64,000 nucleotides of DNA, taken from Brachybacterium equifaecis (GTDB lineage: Bacteria; Actinomycetota; Actinomycetes; Actinomycetales; Dermabacteraceae). The translations under genes and the position numbers were made by a program. Under the pieces are notes generated by a model. It saw nothing but the letters and a program-made list of their open reading frames with translations, made no database searches and was not told where the DNA came from. Positions 8,888 through 17,542 of the stretch are shown piece after piece; the stretch's first letter is position 1; each line of letters starts with the position of its first letter. Where the stretch lies: the NCBI RefSeq assembly GCF_023509525.1, contig NZ_JAKNCJ010000001.1, forward strand, positions 186,001 through 250,000, given 5' to 3'.

Positions 8888-9349
8888 ATGACGAGCACGC
8901 CGCCCCCTGCCGAGGCCACGAGCCCGGAGCCCTACGAGTCATCCTCTCCCGCGAGTGACTCCGTGGACCCTGCCGTCCTCGACCTCGCCCACCGCATGTT
9001 CGATGCGGCCCGCGCGGGTGATGCCGCATTGCTGCTGTCGCTGCTGGAGCAGGGGGCACCTGCGAACCTGCAGGACCCGCAGGGGAACACGTTGCTCATG
9101 CTCGCCGCCTACCACGGCCATGCCGATCTTGTCCGGGAGCTCGCCGCGCGCGGGGCCGATGTCGACCAGGTGAACGACCGCGGCCAGTCGCCGCTCGCCG
9201 GTGCCGCCTTCAAGGGGACGCACGACGTCGCCGCGGCGCTACTGGAGGCCGGCGCCGATCCGGACCTCGGAACCCCGAGCGCTCGCGACACCGCCGCTTA
9301 CTTCAAGCGCGGCGAGATCACGGCCCTCTTCGATGAGACGAGAGCCTGA
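8888..9349 (+). CDS. Ankyrin-repeat protein
   Basis: A 153-residue cytoplasmic protein. After a roughly 40-residue Pro/Ser/Glu-rich start it has about three ankyrin repeats (from residue 40 to 140), recognisable by GNTLLMLAAYHGH, GADVDQVNDRGQSPL and GADPDLGTP. Ankyrin repeats mediate protein-protein binding; the partner is unknown. It sits between the accessory island and a small membrane-protein gene (57-base gap) and has the high G+C of the core genome. Similar short ankyrin proteins are common in actinobacteria. Confidence 0.8.
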   Translation: MTSTPPPAEATSPEPYESSSPASDSVDPAVLDLAHRMFDAARAGDAALLLSLLEQGAPANLQDPQGNTLLMLAAYHGHADLVRELAARGADVDQVNDRGQSPLAGAAFKGTHDVAAALLEAGADPDLGTPSARDTAAYFKRGEITALFDETRA

Positions 9350-9406
9350 ACGCCAGCTCGCAGCGCCACCGATGCAGATGCCCAACGCTCGAGGAGGAGC
9401 CCTCCG

Positions 9407-9949
9407 ATGACCGAATCCGTACCCATGAGCCCCAGCCCGAAGGTGGAGGAATGGCAGCGCGATCTTGCCGCCGGGCGGCGCATCGAGCTCCGGCGCTCCC
9501 GGGTGACGAATATTCTCCTCGCCCTGCTGATGCTGGGGCTCGCGATCCTCTTCGCGTTCCTGGCGCGGAGCGCTGACGACGGGTCATTCATCCCGTGGTT
9601 CGCCGCAGTCTGCTCCCTGGTCGCTTTCGCCGTCTTTGCCTATCGGGGCGTCTCCGCGCCGCCGGCTGCGATCATCTCGCCCGAGGGCGTGAGCCGCGGG
9701 GACGGTACGAACCCGATCCCGTGGTCCGAGATCAGCGACACCGGGGTGATCCGCTCCCAGCGCAGTCGCTTCGTCGCCCTGGTGCTCACTCCGCAGGAGG
9801 CAGCGCGCCGCACCGAGCTGGGTGAGCCGACAGCAGACCTCACCAGTGACAAGGGCGAGACGGCGACCGCGGCGTTCCTGCCCAGCGGCATCCCCTCCGA
9901 GGACGACCTCATCGCCCTGATCGAGATCGAGCGTCAGCGACGCGGCTGA
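9407..9949 (+). CDS. Two-TM conserved hypothetical protein
   Basis: A 180-residue protein with a charged N terminus, two hydrophobic segments (about residues 35-51 and 58-77) joined by a short acidic turn, then a roughly 100-residue soluble region. That region begins APPAAIISPEGVSRG and contains IPWSEI, resembling the PH-like domain found in small bacterial membrane proteins where a strand ends in a W-x-E-I motif. I do not recognise a specific function. It follows the ankyrin gene on the same strand and ends 7 bases from the convergent acetyltransferase gene. Confidence 0.7.
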   Translation: MTESVPMSPSPKVEEWQRDLAAGRRIELRRSRVTNILLALLMLGLAILFAFLARSADDGSFIPWFAAVCSLVAFAVFAYRGVSAPPAAIISPEGVSRGDGTNPIPWSEISDTGVIRSQRSRFVALVLTPQEAARRTELGEPTADLTSDKGETATAAFLPSGIPSEDDLIALIEIERQRRG

Positions 9950-9956
9950 GCTCCCC

Positions 9957-10493
9957 TCAGCCCCGCGGGTGGCGGAACCGCATCGGGACGTGCTCGATGC
10001 CCGCCTCCATGAACACGGGGCCGGTCGTCTCGTATCCCATGCCGATGTACCACTGCTCGAGGTAGGCCTGGGCGTCGATGTTCACGTCCTGCTCGGGCGC
10101 GAGCTCGTGGGTGACGTCGAGGGCCGCGCGCATGATGCGGCCGCCGAAGCCGTCGCGGCGGTTCTGCGCGCGCACGGCGAGGCGGCCGATGCGCATCGAC
10201 CCGTCGGGCTCGGTGAGCACGCGGATGTGCGCGGCGGGCTCGCGCTCGAGGCCCGCGGCCTCTGCGTCCTCGCCGGGCACTTCGACCCACAGCAGCGTGG
10301 TCCCGCTCTCGAGATCGCGGCCGTCGAGGTCGGGATCGCTCGCCTTCTGCTCCATCGTGAACACGTCCTGGCGCAGCTTCGCCAGCAGGTACACGGTGCG
10401 CGGATCGATGTCCCTCACGTGCGCGCGGCGCAGCACGGCGCCGGTGGCGGGATCGGGAGCGGAGGCGGCGGGATGGATGATCGGCTGCGGCAT
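9957..10493 (-). CDS. elaA: ElaA-family GNAT N-acetyltransferase
   Basis: A 178-residue GNAT-fold acetyltransferase. The ElaA signature is seen in LRQDVFTMEQ, followed by DPDLDGRD. The acetyl-CoA loop is in IGRLAVRAQNRRDGFGGRIM. The C-terminal YLEQWYIGMGYETTGPVFMEAGIEHV part matches the region where ElaA proteins recognise substrate. The physiological substrate of ElaA is not established. The gene is the last of the leftward group rpiB-nei-elaA, 10 bases downstream of the glycosylase stop. Confidence 0.85.
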   Translation of the reverse strand: MPQPIIHPAASAPDPATGAVLRRAHVRDIDPRTVYLLAKLRQDVFTMEQKASDPDLDGRDLESGTTLLWVEVPGEDAEAAGLEREPAAHIRVLTEPDGSMRIGRLAVRAQNRRDGFGGRIMRAALDVTHELAPEQDVNIDAQAYLEQWYIGMGYETTGPVFMEAGIEHVPMRFRHPRG

Positions 10494-10502
10494 GGGACGA
10501 AT

Positions 10503-11666
10503 CTAAGCGATCTGGGCGGGTGCAGCCGCACTCGCGGGCCCGGCATCCCCGGTATCAGACCGGCCTCCCGGATCCCCCGCCTGACCGGCCGGATCCGCCC
10601 ACGGACCGGCAGGGTGCTGCGCGGTCCACGGCGAGCGCCGGGAGCGCACGCTCTGGCAGCGGGGGCACCAGAAGACGGTGCGGGCGGCGAGATCGCGCGA
10701 GCGGATCTCGGTCCCGCAGATCCGGCACGGAAGGGTCTGGCGGTGGTAGACGTAGAACGAGCGCTCGCGCGCGACCGCGTCCGGATGCTCCTCGCCGTTC
10801 TGCAGCGTGCCCCGGGAGCGCTCGACGATCCGGGCCTCGATGTCGCGGTGCTCGGGCTGGGTGGTGACGATCCGCCCCGTGCGCGCCCCGTAGCGCAGCA
10901 GCGGCACGAGGTCGTCCCAGATGCCGCGCACGATGCCCGCGCTGAGCTCCCGGCCCGGCACGAAAGGATCCAGGCGTGCCCGGAAAAGGACCTCAGCGCG
11001 ATAGATGTTGCCGACCCCGGCAATGACCTCCTGGTTCATCAGGAGCGCCCCGATCGTGGTGCGCGAGCCGAGCACGCGATCCACGAAGCGCTGCGGGTCG
11101 GCGTCGGCGCGCAGCGGATCGGGGCCGAGGCGCTGCAGCAGGGCGTCGCGCTGGGAGGAGTCGTACAGCTCGCAGGCCGTCGGCCCCGTCAGATCGGCGA
11201 GCCCGGATACGCCTTGGAGACGGAGCCGGGTCGTCGGCCGCGGGAGGATCGCTCTCCAGCCGGGCTCCGCACCGTCTTCGTCCGCAGAGCCGTCGGCCCC
11301 CGCTGAGCTCTCCACGGCCCGAGTGCTTCCCGCGAGCGCTTCCTCGCGCTCCCCCACACGCAGCCTCGGCGCGCCGATCGCTCCGGCGAGCGCGAAGCCA
11401 GGATCCCCGGCGAACGTCCAGGAGCCGTAGAGGCCGAGGTGCACGTGCACGATCCGCGCTGCGGGGCCCTCGGGGTCGCTCTGGGCATCCGGGGTGAAGG
11501 TGATCAGCAGGTGCTTGCCCGCGGCTTCTGTGCGCGCGAGCACCCAGCGTTCGAGCTGCGCGGCCTCCTCGAAGCGGCCCTGGGGGCTCGAGACCCGCAC
11601 CCGCTGCCCGCCGAAGCCCGCATCGAGGGCTCCGGCGAGGCGGTGGATCGTATGGCCCTCGGGCAT
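10503..11666 (-). CDS. nei: Fpg/Nei-family DNA glycosylase/AP lyase
   Basis: A 387-residue base-excision repair enzyme that removes oxidised bases and nicks the abasic site. It begins MPEGHT, so after Met removal Pro1 is the Schiff-base nucleophile and Glu2 the acid catalyst; the H-T that follows is typical of the Nei branch. A helix-two-turn-helix region contains NQEVIAGVGNIYRAE. A C-terminal zinc finger, CRIC...CPRC, carries the DNA-intercalating region. It is longer than usual (about 260-300) because of a low-complexity acidic insertion near residues 90-125 and a Ser/Pro/Ala tail after the finger. The start overlaps the rpiB stop by one base (TGATG), suggesting coupled translation. Confidence 0.88.
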   Translation of the reverse strand: MPEGHTIHRLAGALDAGFGGQRVRVSSPQGRFEEAAQLERWVLARTEAAGKHLLITFTPDAQSDPEGPAARIVHVHLGLYGSWTFAGDPGFALAGAIGAPRLRVGEREEALAGSTRAVESSAGADGSADEDGAEPGWRAILPRPTTRLRLQGVSGLADLTGPTACELYDSSQRDALLQRLGPDPLRADADPQRFVDRVLGSRTTIGALLMNQEVIAGVGNIYRAEVLFRARLDPFVPGRELSAGIVRGIWDDLVPLLRYGARTGRIVTTQPEHRDIEARIVERSRGTLQNGEEHPDAVARERSFYVYHRQTLPCRICGTEIRSRDLAARTVFWCPRCQSVRSRRSPWTAQHPAGPWADPAGQAGDPGGRSDTGDAGPASAAAPAQIA

Positions 11667-12136
11667 CAGGAGGCGGGCGCCTCGTAGGTGCCGGTCTGCT
11701 CGTAGCGGGCCATCAGCGCGATGCGGCGCGCGTGGCGCTCCTCCTCGCTGAACGGCTCGGCGAGGAACAGGTCGATCAGATGCTCGAGCTCCTCCTCGGA
11801 GTGCTGGCGCGCGCCGACGGAGATGACGTTCGCGTCGTTGTGCTGGCGGGCGAGCTTCGCGGTGTCCTCGTTCCAGACGAGCGCCGCGCGCACGCCCTTC
11901 ACCTTGTTCGCGGCGATCTGCTCGCCGTTGCCGGAGCCGCCGATGACGATCCCGAGGGACCCGGGGTCTGCGACCACCGCTTCGCCGACGGCGGTGCAGA
12001 ACGGCGGGTAGTCGTCCTGCGCCTCATAGGTGTGGGCGCCGTGGTCGGTGACCTCGTGGCCCTTGGCGGTGAGGGAGTCGACCAGGCGGTTCTTCAGCTC
12101 GAAGCCGGCGTGATCGGTGCCGATGTGGACGTGCAT
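11666..12136 (-). CDS. rpiB: Ribose-5-phosphate isomerase B
   Basis: A 156-residue RpiB/LacAB-type sugar isomerase interconverting ribose-5-phosphate and ribulose-5-phosphate in the pentose phosphate pathway. It has the N-terminal DHAGFELK motif, the phosphate-binding GGSGNGEQIAANKVKG region and the HNDANVISVGARQH segment. The active-site base appears to be the Glu of GNGEQ, as in the mycobacterial enzyme, rather than the Cys used in E. coli RpiB. It is translationally linked to nei downstream and lies 31 bases after the oxidoreductase gene on the same strand. Confidence 0.92.
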   Translation of the reverse strand: MHVHIGTDHAGFELKNRLVDSLTAKGHEVTDHGAHTYEAQDDYPPFCTAVGEAVVADPGSLGIVIGGSGNGEQIAANKVKGVRAALVWNEDTAKLARQHNDANVISVGARQHSEEELEHLIDLFLAEPFSEEERHARRIALMARYEQTGTYEAPAS

Positions 12137-12167
12137 GGGTGTGTGCCTTCCGGGAGAGGAGCGAGGA

Positions 12168-12776
12168 TCAGTCGAAGACGGGGCCGGTGGTGCGCGAGCG
12201 CTTGAGCTCGAAGAAGCTGCTCACGCGGCTCATCGCCTCGAGCCCGTCGAACAGGACGCCTGCCTCCTCGCCCTTCGGGGCCGGGGAGATGACGGGGCCG
12301 AAGTAGGCCACGCCCTCGCCGAAGGAGATGACCGGCGTGCCGACCTCGTCGCCCACGAGCTCCACGACCGCCTTCTGGCGGGCGCGCAGCTCGTCGTCGA
12401 GGGACTCGTCCTCCAGCGCGGAGATCAGCGAGGCATCCAGGCCCGCCTTCTCCAGGCCGGCCTCGGCGGCGCCGGGGTTCTCCTTGTTCCCGCCGACGTG
12501 GAAGGTCTCGCCCCACGCGGTGTAGAACGCAGCGAGATCCTCCTGGCCGCCTGCCTTCTCCACGGCGAGCGCGAGGCGCGCAGGGCCCCATGCCTCGTCC
12601 ATGTGCTTGCGGTAGTCCTCATCCAGGTCGCGGCCCTCGTTCAGCGCAGCGAGCGACATGATCGAGAACGTCGGTGCGATCTCGCGCACCTCGGCGGCGC
12701 TCAGCAGCCAGCGGCTCGTCATCCAGGCCCAGGGGCAGATCGGATCGAAGAACAGTTCGACAGGGCGGGCGCTCAT
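12168..12776 (-). CDS. Mycothiol-dependent nitroreductase-like (Rv2466c-type) DsbA-fold protein
   Basis: A 202-residue thioredoxin-fold protein of the DsbA/Rv2466c group. It contains the family segments FFDPICPWAW (9-18), MSLAALNE, AWGPARLA, EVGTPVI (cis-Pro loop), YFGPVISPAPKGEEAG and the C-terminal FFELKRSRT. In Rv2466c the redox site is CPWC and the enzyme uses mycothiol. Here the second Cys is Ala (CPWA), so only a monothiol mechanism is possible. The ATG at 12776 is chosen because GGAGGAG lies just upstream; earlier in-frame codons lack support. Confidence 0.85.
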   Translation of the reverse strand: MSARPVELFFDPICPWAWMTSRWLLSAAEVREIAPTFSIMSLAALNEGRDLDEDYRKHMDEAWGPARLALAVEKAGGQEDLAAFYTAWGETFHVGGNKENPGAAEAGLEKAGLDASLISALEDESLDDELRARQKAVVELVGDEVGTPVISFGEGVAYFGPVISPAPKGEEAGVLFDGLEAMSRVSSFFELKRSRTTGPVFD

Positions 12777-13005
12777 GGGGTCTCCTCCGGGTGGTGCGGG
12801 TGCGTGCGGCCATTGTGGCACCCGTCTCCCGGCCCCGCCTGGGACGACCAGCGATGCGGGGTCGCGCGCCCGTCCCGCGGGACTCGCACAGCGCGAGAGC
12901 GCGTCGCACGAGCGCGGTGCGAGAGTGCCGGGCACGAGTGCAGTGCGGTGAGCGGATCGACAGCGCCGGTCCCGCAATTCTGTTGCCGGGGCCCGCCGTT
13001 CAGGG
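12777..13005. other. Divergent intergenic region
   Basis: A 229-base region between the oxidoreductase (leftward) and the ABC exporter operon (rightward). It should hold promoters for both, but no clear -10/-35 pair or regulator site is visible. It contains G+C-rich direct and inverted fragments (GCGCGAGAGCGCG type) of no obvious function. Confidence 0.4.
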
Positions 13006-14790
13006 TTGGATCATCAGGTGCCCGACTCCCCCGCCCCCTCCTCTCCCGCACCCGCCCCTCCCGCAGCCGGCGCTCCCGCCGGCCGGCCCCCGGTCTCCGT
13101 GATGCGCTCGATCGTGCGCGATCACCGCCGTCAGCTGCCCTGGATCCTGCTCGGCTCCTTCGCCGTCGAGGCGATCGACATGGCAGTCCCCATCCTCATG
13201 GGCCTGGTCATCGACGCCGGCATCGTGCACCGCTCGCTGAGCATCACGATCCTCGGCGCGCTCGGGATCGTGGCCCTGCGCCTGGTCAGCACGTTCAGCT
13301 GGGCCGCGATGTTCCGCGCCTCCCAGCGCGCCCGCATGTACCAGCGCCACCGGCTGCGCGTGGCGGTGACCGGCGCGGTCCTGGACCCGCGCTCGAACAC
13401 GGTCGACCGCCCGGCCGGGGAGATCCTCTCCATCGCGACCTCGGACGCCGACAAGGCCTCCGACGTCATGGACATGCTCCCCTGGGCCGTCCCCGCCGGC
13501 GCCGCGGTCCTCGCGGCCAGCATCTGGCTGGCCATCCTGGATCCCTGGCTCGGCCTCGCCACCCTGATCGGCATCGTCGTGATGGTCCTCGTGGTCCGCG
13601 TCATCACTCCGGCGCTCTCGGCCCGCTACGACGCCCAGCAGTCCAAGGCGGCCGACGCCGCCGCGACCGCCACCGATCTCGTCCACGGGCTGCGGGTCCT
13701 GCAGGGCCTCGGCGTGCAGTCCCGAGCGCGCGCCCAGTACCGCCGCCGGTCGCGATCCGCGCTGGACGCCGCACTGGTCAACGCCCGCTTCTCCGGGGTC
13801 TCCAGCGGACTGACCACACTGGTCACCGCCGTGATGATGGCCGCGGTCGTCATCATCGCCGCCCAGCGCGCACTGATCGGCGAGCTGACCCTCGGCACCC
13901 TCATCGCCGTGGTGGGCGTGGCCCGCTCGAACATGGGGATGCTCCAGGGCCTCTCGGGCCTTCCCGTGTGGTGGGCGAGCATGTCGACCTCCGCACGCCG
14001 CGTGCGCGACCTGCTCGCCGACCTCGGCCGCACGATCGACGATCCCGAGCTCAGCATCGCGCACCTGCGCTCCGCGCGAGACGACCGCGGAGAGGGCGGC
14101 GCCCCCGTCGGCCGGCGTCCCGGCACCGGCGGGCTGCGCATCTCCGGCTCTCCCGGCACCGCCCTCGAGGGCGCCGAGATCGCCGTCGCCGACGGGTCGA
14201 TCCTCGCCATCGCCTGCGCCGACGGTGCCGATGCCGAGGAGGTCCTGGACGCCGTGCGCACGAGCAGCACCGGCCTCGCCCGCGCGGACGTCCTCCTGGA
14301 GCCGCACGTGGTCGACCTCTTCGACGGCTCGCTGCGCACCCAGCTCGCCACCCGCGCGCCCGCCGGGCGGGCACTGGACGGCAGCGACGACTCCTGGGCC
14401 GACGCCGCCCTGCACGCCGCAGGCGCCGAGGACCTCCTGCGGATCCTGCCCGAGGGCTACGACACCCGCATCCTGGACCGCGGCGCGAACCTCTCGGGCG
14501 GGCAGCGCCAGCGCATCGCGCTCGCACGCGCCGTCGCCTCCGACGCCCCGGTGCTCGTGCTGCACGATCCGACGACGGCCGTGGACGCCGTGACCGAGCA
14601 GCGCATCGCCGAGGCGCTCACGGCGGCCCGGAGCGAGGACGATCGCGCGACGCTCCTGATCACCCGCGCCCCCGCACTGCTGCGGCAGGCCGACCAAGTG
14701 GTCTTCGTCGCCGGCGGCGAGATCGCCGCGAGCGGGACCCACCAGGACCTGATGGAGCGCGAGGACTACCGAGAGATGGTGCGCCGATGA
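13006..14790 (+). CDS. ABC exporter half-transporter with degenerate ATP site (subunit 1)
   Basis: A 594-residue type-I ABC exporter half: about 25 disordered residues, six membrane helices (about 45-310), then a nucleotide-binding domain. The signature LSGGQ (496-500) is perfect, but the Walker A is gone: where GxxGxGKS is expected the chain reads ACADGADAEE. The Walker B catalytic pair DE is changed to HD (520-521). Alone it could not hydrolyse ATP. With the downstream half it would give an asymmetric dimer in which its LSGGQ completes the partner's intact Walker site. The start is uncertain: TTG at 13006 or GTG at 13018. The stop overlaps the next start (ATGA). Substrate unknown, perhaps a lipid, peptide or drug. 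Confidence 0.85.
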   Translation: MDHQVPDSPAPSSPAPAPPAAGAPAGRPPVSVMRSIVRDHRRQLPWILLGSFAVEAIDMAVPILMGLVIDAGIVHRSLSITILGALGIVALRLVSTFSWAAMFRASQRARMYQRHRLRVAVTGAVLDPRSNTVDRPAGEILSIATSDADKASDVMDMLPWAVPAGAAVLAASIWLAILDPWLGLATLIGIVVMVLVVRVITPALSARYDAQQSKAADAAATATDLVHGLRVLQGLGVQSRARAQYRRRSRSALDAALVNARFSGVSSGLTTLVTAVMMAAVVIIAAQRALIGELTLGTLIAVVGVARSNMGMLQGLSGLPVWWASMSTSARRVRDLLADLGRTIDDPELSIAHLRSARDDRGEGGAPVGRRPGTGGLRISGSPGTALEGAEIAVADGSILAIACADGADAEEVLDAVRTSSTGLARADVLLEPHVVDLFDGSLRTQLATRAPAGRALDGSDDSWADAALHAAGAEDLLRILPEGYDTRILDRGANLSGGQRQRIALARAVASDAPVLVLHDPTTAVDAVTEQRIAEALTAARSEDDRATLLITRAPALLRQADQVVFVAGGEIAASGTHQDLMEREDYREMVRR

Positions 14791-16685
14791 GCACGCAGAC
14801 CACCGCCCCCGCCGCGGGGCGCACGATCTACGGGATCGACTGGGAGCGGTCCACCGAGGACGTCCTCGGTGAGGATGCGACCGCTCTGCGCCAGCTCGAC
14901 GAGCATGCGCAGATCCTCCCGGTCGCGACCGTCGGCGCGTCCTTCGCGCATGTCGCGCGCCGGCTCCTGGACCTGTGGCCGATGACGCTGGCGACGCTGC
15001 TGGTCGTCACCGGCGGCGCGGCGGCGGCGGCCTGGATGCCGCGCCTGATCGGCGGGGCCGTCGTGATCGTCGAGCACCACGGCAGCGCTGCGGACGTCTG
15101 GCGCCAGGGCGGCATGATCGTCCTGGCGGGAGCGCTGCAGGCGGTCCTGTCGGCGCTCGGCTGGGCCCTCGTCTCGAGCCTCGGCCAGCGGATCCTCGCG
15201 GGGATGCGCGAGGAGGTCATCGACCGGGCGCTGGACCTCCCCGTGCAGACGATGGAGATCACCGGCATCGGCGACGCGCTCTCGCGCGTGGCCGACGACG
15301 TCGACATCACCGCGCGCGCCGTGAACAACGTCGTGCCGAACCTCATCCAGATGGGGTTCTACGTCCTCATGACCCTGATCGGCATGGCGACGCTCTCGCC
15401 CTGGCTGCTGATCCTGCTGGTCGTGGTGGTGCCGATGTACGCGGCCGCAGCCGTCTGGTACCTGCGCCGCACCGCCCCGATCTACCGTCGCGAGCGGGTG
15501 GCGATGGGCGCGCGCGCCCAGGGCCTGCTCTCGGCCATCCAGGGCATCCCGACCGTCCACGCCTACGGCATCGAGCGCCGCGAGACCCGCCACGTCTCCG
15601 TGCTCTCGGAGGTCGCCGTCGTGCTCGGGATGCGTGTGATGGTGCTCGTGACCCGCATGGTCAAGATCCTCGCGATCCCCGAGAACATCTCCATCGCCCT
15701 GGTGCTCGTGCTCGGCTACGCGATGGTGCACGTCGGCGGCGCCTCGATCGGCACCGTCACCGCGGCGAGCCTGTACCTCATCAGCCTCATCTGGCCGATG
15801 ATGAACCTGATCTTCAGCCTCGATGACGTGCAGTCGGCCGCGGCGAGCCTGACCCGCATGGTCGGCGTCATCGAGTCGATCGACCCGGCCGCCTCCCCCG
15901 GCGACGAGATCCCCGCCGACGGCTCGATCAGCCTGCGGGGCGTCTCCCACGCCTACGGCGCCGCCGAGGACGCGAAGGGAACCGGCGCCGCGCCCGAGCG
16001 GATCATCCTGCAGCCCATCGATCTGGAGGTCGCCCCCGGGGAGACGATCGCACTGGTCGGCGCCTCGGGCGCGGGCAAGTCGACCCTCGCCTCGATCCTC
16101 GCCGGCACGCTCACCCCGCGCTACGGCCAGGTGCTGCACGGCGGCGCAGATCTCGCCCGCGCCGACCTCGAGGCCGTGCGCCGCCACTCCTCGATCGTCA
16201 GCCAGGACGTGCACGTCTTCCGCGGCACCCTCGCGGAGGACCTGCGCCTCGCGCGGCCCGAAGCGAGCGAGGACGAGCTCTGGGGAGCCCTGGAGCGGGT
16301 GGACGCGGCCTCCTGGGTGCGCCGTCTGCCGAAGGCCCTGGAGATAGAGGTCGGCGAGAAGGGCGAGCGCCTGACCGCCGAGCAGTCCCAGCAGCTCGCG
16401 CTCGCGCGCGTGGTGCTCCAGGATCCCGCGATCCTCGTGCTCGACGAGGCCACTGCCGACGAGGGCTCTTCCGGTGCGCGCGTGCTCGAGCGGGCGGCGC
16501 TCGAGGTCGCGGCGGGCCGCACCACGGTGATCGTCGCGCACCGCCTCTCGCAGGCGAGCACCGCCGATCGCATCCTCGTCATGGCCGATGGCCGCGTGGT
16601 CGAGGAGGGCCCGCACGCCGAGCTCGTCGCGCGCGGCGGGGTCTACGCCGGGCTGTGGTCGGCCTGGAGCGGCGAGAGCAGCTGA
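14787..16685 (+). CDS. ABC exporter half-transporter with intact Walker motifs (subunit 2)
   Basis: A 632-residue partner of the preceding gene. It has an N-terminal cytoplasmic stretch of about 70 residues, six membrane helices (about 75-370) and a nucleotide-binding domain. Walker A GASGAGKS (425-432) and Walker B with D553/E554 are intact, as is the switch His in IVAHRL. The signature is degenerate: LTAEQ (529-533) instead of LSGGQ. Together the two subunits have one complete ATP site (this Walker A/B with the partner's LSGGQ) and one dead site, the arrangement of asymmetric heterodimeric exporters such as TM287/288, here in an extreme form. It starts at the ATG overlapping the upstream stop by 4 bases. 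Confidence 0.9.
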   Translation: MSTQTTAPAAGRTIYGIDWERSTEDVLGEDATALRQLDEHAQILPVATVGASFAHVARRLLDLWPMTLATLLVVTGGAAAAAWMPRLIGGAVVIVEHHGSAADVWRQGGMIVLAGALQAVLSALGWALVSSLGQRILAGMREEVIDRALDLPVQTMEITGIGDALSRVADDVDITARAVNNVVPNLIQMGFYVLMTLIGMATLSPWLLILLVVVVPMYAAAAVWYLRRTAPIYRRERVAMGARAQGLLSAIQGIPTVHAYGIERRETRHVSVLSEVAVVLGMRVMVLVTRMVKILAIPENISIALVLVLGYAMVHVGGASIGTVTAASLYLISLIWPMMNLIFSLDDVQSAAASLTRMVGVIESIDPAASPGDEIPADGSISLRGVSHAYGAAEDAKGTGAAPERIILQPIDLEVAPGETIALVGASGAGKSTLASILAGTLTPRYGQVLHGGADLARADLEAVRRHSSIVSQDVHVFRGTLAEDLRLARPEASEDELWGALERVDAASWVRRLPKALEIEVGEKGERLTAEQSQQLALARVVLQDPAILVLDEATADEGSSGARVLERAALEVAAGRTTVIVAHRLSQASTADRILVMADGRVVEEGPHAELVARGGVYAGLWSAWSGESS

Positions 16686-16878
16686 GCGGGCGGACGCGAC
16701 GCGCCCGGGGCGGGGCAGTCCTGTGCGTGAACTGGGCATCTGGTCCGTGACGTCCAGGTTTTCCGACGGCGCAGGCGTTAGGGTCACGGGCATACGCCTC
16801 CCCCTCGCGGGGAACTGATCCCGGGCCGATGGGCCGGTCGCCCCGGGTCCCGCGGGGCTGACCCGGCCAGGAGACGGC
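16686..16878. other. Leader/promoter region of the DUF402 gene
   Basis: 193 bases, very G+C rich. A TAGGGT hexamer (16779-16784) is a candidate -10, which would leave an 88-base leader with several short G/C-rich inverted repeats before the ribosome site (CCAGGAG). No riboswitch class is recognised. Confidence 0.35.
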
Positions 16879-17535
16879 ATGTCCTCCACGACTCGATGGT
16901 CGCCTGGAGATCAGGTGACCTGGACCTATTACACCCTGCAGCACCCGACGCGCACCGTCCGCCCCGGCACGGTCGTCCTCGACGACGACCGCGGGATCGT
17001 GGTGTGGGTGGCCCCCGGCACCGAAGTGCTCCTGCCCGTGCTCTCCAGCGGAGCGCCGCTGCGCCGCGCGGGCGACGAGGGCATGTTCACCCAGCCCCGC
17101 GTGCAGTCCAAGCAGCTGTGGACCGGCAACGGCATCCTCATGATCGGCCTGCCGGACAAGCCCTACTCGGTATGGCTGTTCTTCAAGGACGACGGCACCC
17201 TCGGCTGCTACTACGTGAACCTCGAGACGCCCTACGAGCGCACCGAGGAGGGGGTACGCACCCGCGATCTGGTGCTGGACCTCGTGGTCCTCCCCCGCCG
17301 CGACTGGCACTACAAGGACGAGGACGAGCTCGAGGGCGCCGAGCGCGTCGGCTACTTCTCGCCCGAGGAGGCCGAGCAGATCCGCGAAGCCGGGCGGATC
17401 GCCGAGAAGGACATCGCGGAGTGGACGTATCCTTTCGCCGCGGGCTTCGAGCACTTCTTCCCGGATCCGCGCTGGCCGATCCCGAGGCTCCCCGAGCACT
17501 ACACCTGGGATCTGGACTTGACGACCCGTTCGTGA
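16879..17535 (+). CDS. DUF402 domain protein
   Basis: A 218-residue DUF402 protein. The N terminus (WSPGDQVTWTYY) is a small beta-rich region. The DUF402 core includes LPDKPYSVWLFF, a LGCYYVNLETP strand and the acidic DLVLDLVVLPRRDWHYKDEDEL segment, whose carboxylates bind a metal in characterised members. Relatives hydrolyse nucleoside di- and triphosphates or phosphoester bonds; the exact substrate here is unknown. A clear ribosome site (CCAGGAG) precedes the ATG. It ends 7 bases before the convergent vapC remnant. Confidence 0.82.
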   Translation: MSSTTRWSPGDQVTWTYYTLQHPTRTVRPGTVVLDDDRGIVVWVAPGTEVLLPVLSSGAPLRRAGDEGMFTQPRVQSKQLWTGNGILMIGLPDKPYSVWLFFKDDGTLGCYYVNLETPYERTEEGVRTRDLVLDLVVLPRRDWHYKDEDELEGAERVGYFSPEEAEQIREAGRIAEKDIAEWTYPFAAGFEHFFPDPRWPIPRLPEHYTWDLDLTTRS

Positions 17536-17542
17536 CGAGCGA

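Noticed and set aside
12117-14786. Rightward open frame running in from 12117 to the second ABC half
   Set aside because: It crosses the oxidoreductase and the first exporter gene in another frame; the real start is the ATG at 14787 in the ATGA overlap.
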